NCBI GenBank assembly: GCA_030066245.1
Contig: JASJBY010000092.1
Coordinates: forward strand, 1-10,614
From: Gammaproteobacteria bacterium
Lineage (GTDB): Bacteria; Pseudomonadota; Gammaproteobacteria; JAABTG01
Direction of reading: 5' to 3'
DNA length: 10,614 nt
Made by a program: the position numbers and the translations under genes. Positions 7,188-10,614 of this stretch are shown here, piece by piece. How positions within the stretch are numbered: position 1 is the first letter of the stretch; each line of letters starts with the position of its first letter. Below the pieces are notes generated by a model. It was not told where the DNA came from. It saw only the letters and a program-made list of their open reading frames with translations, and made no database searches.

Positions 7188-8462
7188 TCACTCCTCGGTC
7201 ATGCGCGTGAAGCTGGCCTGGAGGCTGGATTCCGAGTCGATCAGAAACTGTCCCGAGACCACGATTTCATCACCCTCATCGAGTCCGTAAAGGATCTCGA
7301 CTCGTCCGCCCCGCTTCATACCGGTGACCACGTCCACCGGCTGGAAGCGACCACTGCCCAGGGACTTGACCACCGTCTCCCGTTCTCCGGTGACGATAAG
7401 CGCTTCTCTCGGTATGTTCAGGACATCGCGCTTCGGTCCGCCGTAGATGACCACTTCGGCGAACATGTTCGGCTTCAGCATCCCCCCAGGGTTCGGAAAG
7501 CTAAGGCGCACCCGCAGCGTTCGCGTCCTGGGATCCAGCTCGGGATACACGTAATCGACCTCGCCCTTCCAGACCCGGCCGGGACGCGCGGGAACGCGGA
7601 TCTCGGCGCTCAAGCCCGTTTGCAGCCAGGCCAGCTGGTGCTCGAAGACATCTACCTGTACCCATACCCGACTGAGATCCGCGATGGTGTAGATCTCCGT
7701 GCTCGGGGTCACGAACATGCCCTCGCGCACGCCGAGCTGGGTCACCACGCCCGCAATTGGCGCTATCAGCGGCACCGTGTTCCGGGTTTCGCCCTTCCGT
7801 TCTATGCTCTTGATCACCGCCTCGGGGACATCGAGCAGGCGCAGCAGGTTACGCGCTTTCTCGACCTTGGCAGCCGAGATGCGTTGCTCACCCTGCCTCA
7901 GGGCAATCAGGAAATCGACCTGAGCCGACAGGATGTCCGGGGCGTAAAGGTGACCCAACTCCTGCCCGGCTTCGACTTCGTCGCCTTCTGCCCTCACTGA
8001 CAGGCGCTCCAGCCAGCCTTCCGCTCTCGGATGAACATGAGCCAGTCGGGTTTCGTCGTAATCGATACGACCGACGGTGCGGATGTATTTCCACATGGTG
8101 CCTCGCCCGACGGCCGCCGTGCGCACGCCCATGCTCTGAATGACCGCCGGGCTGATGGTGACCGCAGGGCGCTTACCGGCGTCAGGGTCGATCAACTTCT
8201 CCACCAAATCCATGCCACAGATCGGACAGCTTCCCGCCACGTCGCGGACGATTTGGGGATGCATGGGACAAACATACTTCGGATCCAGATGCTTCTGCGC
8301 ATGCTCCATGGCCGTGTCATCCATTACTTCGGCCATGGTTTCACTGGGCGTGACCTGTGAATCGGTGCAGGCGGATAGGAGCGCCGGTATCAACACGGTT
8401 ATAAGCAACGCGAGGCGGTGCTTGCTGCCATGAGTTGGTAGGAATGCTTGGTTCGGGTACAT
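7188..8462 (-). CDS. cusB: Copper/silver efflux periplasmic adaptor CusB (lipoprotein, with heavy-metal-binding domain)
   Basis: This is the membrane fusion protein that links CusA to an outer-membrane channel and hands Cu(I)/Ag(I) to the pump. The ATG at 8462 is chosen (424 residues) because it opens a proper signal peptide: basic GSKHR, a hydrophobic run, then lipobox LSAC with Cys32 as the lipidated residue. The longer frame back to TTG 8579 would bury that signal. The ribosome-binding site is weak. Residues 63-87 form a heavy-metal-binding domain, YVCPMHPQI and then SCPICGMDLV, with ligands Cys65, Met67, His68, Cys79, Cys82 and Met84. The lipoyl/hairpin part follows from about 140, with an alpha-helical hairpin near 175-225. 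The beta-barrel contains VWVQVDVFEHQLAWL (266-280) and the membrane-proximal domain reaches the end. Its stop lies 5 bp before cusA, so the two are one operon. E. coli CusB is a plain secreted protein, so the lipid anchor is a difference, though common among adaptors in general. Confidence 0.92.
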   Translation of the reverse strand: MYPNQAFLPTHGSKHRLALLITVLIPALLSACTDSQVTPSETMAEVMDDTAMEHAQKHLDPKYVCPMHPQIVRDVAGSCPICGMDLVEKLIDPDAGKRPAVTISPAVIQSMGVRTAAVGRGTMWKYIRTVGRIDYDETRLAHVHPRAEGWLERLSVRAEGDEVEAGQELGHLYAPDILSAQVDFLIALRQGEQRISAAKVEKARNLLRLLDVPEAVIKSIERKGETRNTVPLIAPIAGVVTQLGVREGMFVTPSTEIYTIADLSRVWVQVDVFEHQLAWLQTGLSAEIRVPARPGRVWKGEVDYVYPELDPRTRTLRVRLSFPNPGGMLKPNMFAEVVIYGGPKRDVLNIPREALIVTGERETVVKSLGSGRFQPVDVVTGMKRGGRVEILYGLDEGDEIVVSGQFLIDSESSLQASFTRMTEE

Positions 8463-8555
8463 GTCGCAGTACGCCTGGAGTTGAGAGCTGTCCTGGTCCC
8501 GCAGGCAATACCCCCTGGAGGGCGGGCGGCGCACGGAACCCTGGCGGTTTACTGA

Positions 8556-8593
8556 GGTGTCGGCGAAACAACGGCGCAAGCGCCGGCGACACC
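8556..8593. repeat. Imperfect hairpin between the DUF2946-like gene and cusB
   Basis: GGTGTCG (8556-8562) pairs with CGACACC (8587-8593), and inside this CGGCG (8572-8576) pairs with CGCCG (8581-8585) over a CAAG loop. It occupies the 142-bp gap 8463-8604 inside the presumed copper operon. No T-run follows on the minus strand, so it looks more like an mRNA-processing or attenuation structure than a terminator. The rest of that gap shows nothing recognisable. Confidence 0.3.
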
Positions 8594-8604
8594 ATGGGCT
8601 CGGG

Positions 8605-8955
8605 TCAAAGGGCGGGCTTTGGCGGTCGGTAGGGCGTTTCGGGGGTATGCCGATAGAAGTGACTTTCGGCGGTTACCGTGAGGGAGGGCAGCAGTCCCAG
8701 CTGCCTGTAGACAGCCATCATGGGCGGCAAATCATACGCGCTGAAGGCCATGACGAGGTTGCATTTCTCGCACTCCAGCGCTTCATGGCCGTCGGCGATA
8801 TGCTGCATGGGATCGCCGTGACAGGCATGCGAGGCTGGCATGGATTCATCCGCCAGCTGGTGAGAACAGGGTAGCAATACGGCGGCGATGGCCTGTGCCT
8901 GCAGGCATAAGGCCAGGAGTAAGGCAACGATTCGGCTCGATGGCCTAACCATCAT
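8605..8955 (-). CDS. Small exported Cys/His/Met-rich protein (DUF2946-like), copper-associated
   Basis: This 116-residue protein has an N-terminal signal sequence (RIVALLLALCLQAQAIAA, cleavage probably after about residue 25), so it acts in the periplasm or envelope. The mature part is dense in soft-metal ligands: Cys30, His32, Met39, His43, Cys45, His46, Met50, His52, His57 and a CEKC pair at Cys62/Cys65. It ends in a proline-rich tail, HTPETPYRPPKPAL. This size, layout and tail resemble the DUF2946/CopL-like proteins found beside bacterial copper-resistance genes; I make that link from overall pattern, not from a match I could test. It precedes cusB by 142 bp on the same strand and may be the first gene of the copper operon. 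The start is ATG 8955 or 8952; neither has a strong ribosome-binding site. A likely role is binding or presenting Cu(I) in the periplasm, which is inference. Confidence 0.7.
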   Translation of the reverse strand: MMVRPSSRIVALLLALCLQAQAIAAVLLPCSHQLADESMPASHACHGDPMQHIADGHEALECEKCNLVMAFSAYDLPPMMAVYRQLGLLPSLTVTAESHFYRHTPETPYRPPKPAL

Positions 8956-9013
8956 TCACTATCAGGCAGCCCCGGATTTCAACAACGTATGCCATATCAT
9001 TAGGTTTTAGCCT

Positions 9014-9050
9014 TTCGTACGCCCTTTCTCCAGTTGACGCGCTGTACGAA
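9014..9050. repeat. Widely spaced inverted repeat upstream of the copper genes
   Basis: TTCGTAC (9014-9020) and GTACGAA (9044-9050) are perfect 7-bp inverted copies with centres 30 bp apart, close to three helical turns. They lie in the 116-bp gap 8956-9071 between moeA and the small exported copper-associated protein, where a promoter for the copper block would be expected. They could be two half-sites of a regulator or the stem of a loose hairpin. I could not recognise a CueR- or CusR-type operator or a convincing -35/-10 pair in this gap. Confidence 0.25.
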
Positions 9051-9071
9051 TTTACGGATTGGCAGCCTGTA

Positions 9072-10313
9072 TCAAGCTAAGAGTCCGGAGAATGCCAGGT
9101 AGTTCACCGTGTCTCCCGGCGCCACCGTGGCCTGTTCCGGGATTTCCACCAGTCCGTCGCCCCAGACCGCCGACGTGAGCACGTCCGAACCCTGGCGGGG
9201 ATAGATCGCCGCCACGGTCTTTCCCTCTGGGCTGCGCTCCAGCTGCGCACGCAGGAACTCTCGGCGTTTGCCCGGCTTGGGCCACGAAAACCCGGCCACC
9301 ACCGGCACTGACTGGGGCAGAACGGCAGTCGCCCCCTGGCGTTTGAGGATGAAGGGGCGTGCGAACAGCATGAAGGTCACCAGAGTCGACACGGGATTTC
9401 CGGGAACGCCGATAAAATCCGCCTCCCCCACCCGACCGAATGCCAGAGGCTTGCCGGGTTTAACCCGAATGCGCCAAAGCTCCAGGCTGCCCACGTCTTC
9501 CACGGCCCGCTTCACGTGATCCTCCTCGCCCACCGACACTCCGCCGCTGGTGACGATGAGATCGGCCTGCTCGGCGGCCTCCAGCATGGCCTCTCTGGTC
9601 GCCGGCAACGTGTCCTCCACGATGCCGAGATCGTGAATCTCACAGCCAAGCCCGCGCAGCAGGCCGCGCAGGGTGTAACGGTTCGAGTTGTAAATCTGTC
9701 CGTCCGCCAGGGGCCGACCCGGGAGCACGAGCTCATCACCGGTGGAGAAAATCGCCACCCGCAGACGCTGGTAAACCGGCAGGCGCGTGACACCGACTGA
9801 AGCCGCGAGCCCCATCTCCTGAGGGCGAATTCGGGTTCCGAGCCCCAGGATTTCACTGCCCGCGGCGATGTCGTTGCCTTTCAGGCGAATATTCTCGCCC
9901 TGGGTCACGGGTCCCGGCACGGTCACGGTATCGCCGGAGACAACGCACAGTTCCTGCATGACTACCGTGTCGGCCCCATCCGGGACAGGAGCCCCCGTGA
10001 ATATGCGGGCCGCGGTGCCCGGCGCCAGGGGTGCACCGAAGGATCCGGCGGGGATGCGTTGTGACACCGGTAACACAACCTGGCCGCCGGCGGACACATC
10101 CTCGGAGCTGATCGCGTAGCCATCCATCGCGCTGTTGTCCCAGGGCGGCACGTCCAGCGCGGAGCCGACGGCACGCGCCAGCACCCTGCCCAACCCGTCT
10201 TCCACATCCACCTCCTGCACCTGGGGCAGCACACGCGCCCGCCCGAGCAGCACGTCCAGCGCCTGCTCCACGGAAAGCATGCCGTCTCCGGCTTGGTAAC
10301 AGGGGTCGCTCAT
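9072..10313 (-). CDS. moeA: Molybdopterin molybdenumtransferase MoeA
   Basis: This 413-residue cytoplasmic enzyme carries out the last step of molybdenum cofactor synthesis: it inserts molybdate into adenylylated molybdopterin and releases AMP. The length matches the family (E. coli 411). Hallmarks in order are VPPWDNSAMDGYA (residues 55-67, with Asp64 at the place of the E. coli catalytic Asp59), TGAPVPDGADTVVMQE (106-121), KGNDIAAG (145-152), STGDELVLPG (190-199), TSGGVSVGEEDH (255-266), KPGKPLAFG (285-293) and GVPGNPVST (302-310). The C-terminal beta domain is complete. The ATG at 10313 is used; its ribosome-binding site is poor. A second ATG at 10280 has GGAG 5 nt upstream and would remove only 11 poorly conserved residues, so it remains possible. 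The MoaB-type gene ends 16 bp upstream, so the two form an operon. Confidence 0.95.
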   Translation of the reverse strand: MSDPCYQAGDGMLSVEQALDVLLGRARVLPQVQEVDVEDGLGRVLARAVGSALDVPPWDNSAMDGYAISSEDVSAGGQVVLPVSQRIPAGSFGAPLAPGTAARIFTGAPVPDGADTVVMQELCVVSGDTVTVPGPVTQGENIRLKGNDIAAGSEILGLGTRIRPQEMGLAASVGVTRLPVYQRLRVAIFSTGDELVLPGRPLADGQIYNSNRYTLRGLLRGLGCEIHDLGIVEDTLPATREAMLEAAEQADLIVTSGGVSVGEEDHVKRAVEDVGSLELWRIRVKPGKPLAFGRVGEADFIGVPGNPVSTLVTFMLFARPFILKRQGATAVLPQSVPVVAGFSWPKPGKRREFLRAQLERSPEGKTVAAIYPRQGSDVLTSAVWGDGLVEIPEQATVAPGDTVNYLAFSGLLA

Positions 10314-10329
10314 ATCAGCCCGGGCTAGT

Positions 10330-10614
10330 TCAGGTCTCCAGCAGGCGCGGCATCAGCTCTACCATGTTGCAGGGGCGATGACCATAGTCGAGCTGGTCCT
10401 TGATGATTTTGTCCCAGGCGGTGCGACAGGCGCCCGTCGAGCCGGGAAGGCAGAAAATGTAGGTGCCGTTTGCAACCCCGGCTACGGCCCGGGACTGAAT
10501 CGTCGAAGTGTTGATTTCCTGAAAAGACACCCAGCGGAACAACTCACCGAACCCTTCGATCTCCTTGTCGAACAGGGGCCCCACTGCCTCGGGCGTGGAA
10601 TCACGTCCCGTCAG
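10330..10614 (-). CDS. moaB: MoaB-type molybdenum cofactor protein, C-terminal part (5' end outside window)
   Basis: These 94 codons are the end of a protein of the MoaB/MogA fold, which adenylylates molybdopterin before MoeA adds molybdenum; in E. coli MogA is the active enzyme and the exact role of MoaB is unclear. The frame is open to the window edge, so the GTG at 10584 is internal. Visible motifs are TGRDSTPEAVGPLFDKEI, GFGELFRWVSFQEI, the strongly MoaB-like STIQSRAVAGVANGTYIF, and LPGSTGACRTAW, the part that binds the pterin phosphate in this fold. These fit E. coli MoaB better than MogA. MoaB is about 170 residues, so a little under half is missing. The stop is 16 bp before moeA, which supports co-transcription and acting in successive steps. 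Confidence 0.9.
   Translation of the reverse strand: MTGRDSTPEAVGPLFDKEIEGFGELFRWVSFQEINTSTIQSRAVAGVANGTYIFCLPGSTGACRTAWDKIIKDQLDYGHRPCNMVELMPRLLET

Noticed and set aside
7183..7191. GTG start at 7191 for CusA, overlapping the cusB stop
   Set aside because: The GAGGAG site directly abuts this GTG and leaves no spacing, whereas it is 8 nt from the ATG at 7182.
8463..8579. TTG start at 8579 for CusB, giving 39 more residues
   Set aside because: The extra residues are basic and polar and would hide the lipoprotein signal that begins at the ATG at 8462.
10318..10327. 10-bp palindrome AGCCCGGGCT just before moeA as an operator
   Set aside because: It falls within a 16-bp gap inside an operon and is short enough to arise by chance in GC-rich sequence.

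Overview
The window comes from a fairly GC-rich bacterial chromosome. The close likeness of the CusA, MoeA and MoaB-type proteins to enterobacterial homologues, the FbpBC-type ferric iron importer and a Fur-box promoter all suggest a gammaproteobacterium. No genus can be named from the sequence alone. It holds eight genes, two of them cut by the window edges. Six of the eight concern transition metals, or probably do; the other two belong to molybdenum cofactor synthesis. No tRNA, rRNA, CRISPR array, insertion sequence or transposase was seen.

Left block (1-2146, plus strand): the end of a ferric-iron ABC permease (fbpB type) followed 4 bp later by its ATPase (fbpC type). The substrate-binding protein and promoter would lie to the left, outside the window.

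Second block (2167-3726, minus strand, convergent with fbpC): a two-gene operon encoding a 414-residue DUF2325 protein and a 64-residue unknown protein, joined by an ATGA stop/start overlap. Ahead of it is a good sigma70-type promoter (TTGCAA, 17 bp, TATCAT) whose -10 element lies inside a convincing Fur box. The DUF2325 protein has His/Cys clusters at its N terminus, a long coiled coil and a four-cysteine motif just before the DUF2325 fold. This is the best candidate here for an undescribed system: an iron-starvation-induced, metal-ligand-rich coiled-coil protein with a small partner beside an iron importer.

Third block (3835-8955, minus strand): a copper/silver efflux set. Its order is a small Cys/His/Met-rich exported protein (DUF2946-like), a lipoprotein CusB with an N-terminal heavy-metal-binding domain, and a CusA RND pump that keeps the three methionines for Cu(I)/Ag(I). 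No outer-membrane CusC is present in the window.

Right block (9072-10614, minus strand): molybdenum cofactor genes, a MoaB-type protein (cut by the window end) followed by moeA. They are transcribed in the same direction as the copper block and sit 116 bp upstream of it.

Several starts have been moved inward from the longest reading frame on the basis of ribosome-binding sites or signal peptides: the DUF2325 protein (ATG at 3602), CusA (ATG at 7182) and CusB (ATG at 8462).
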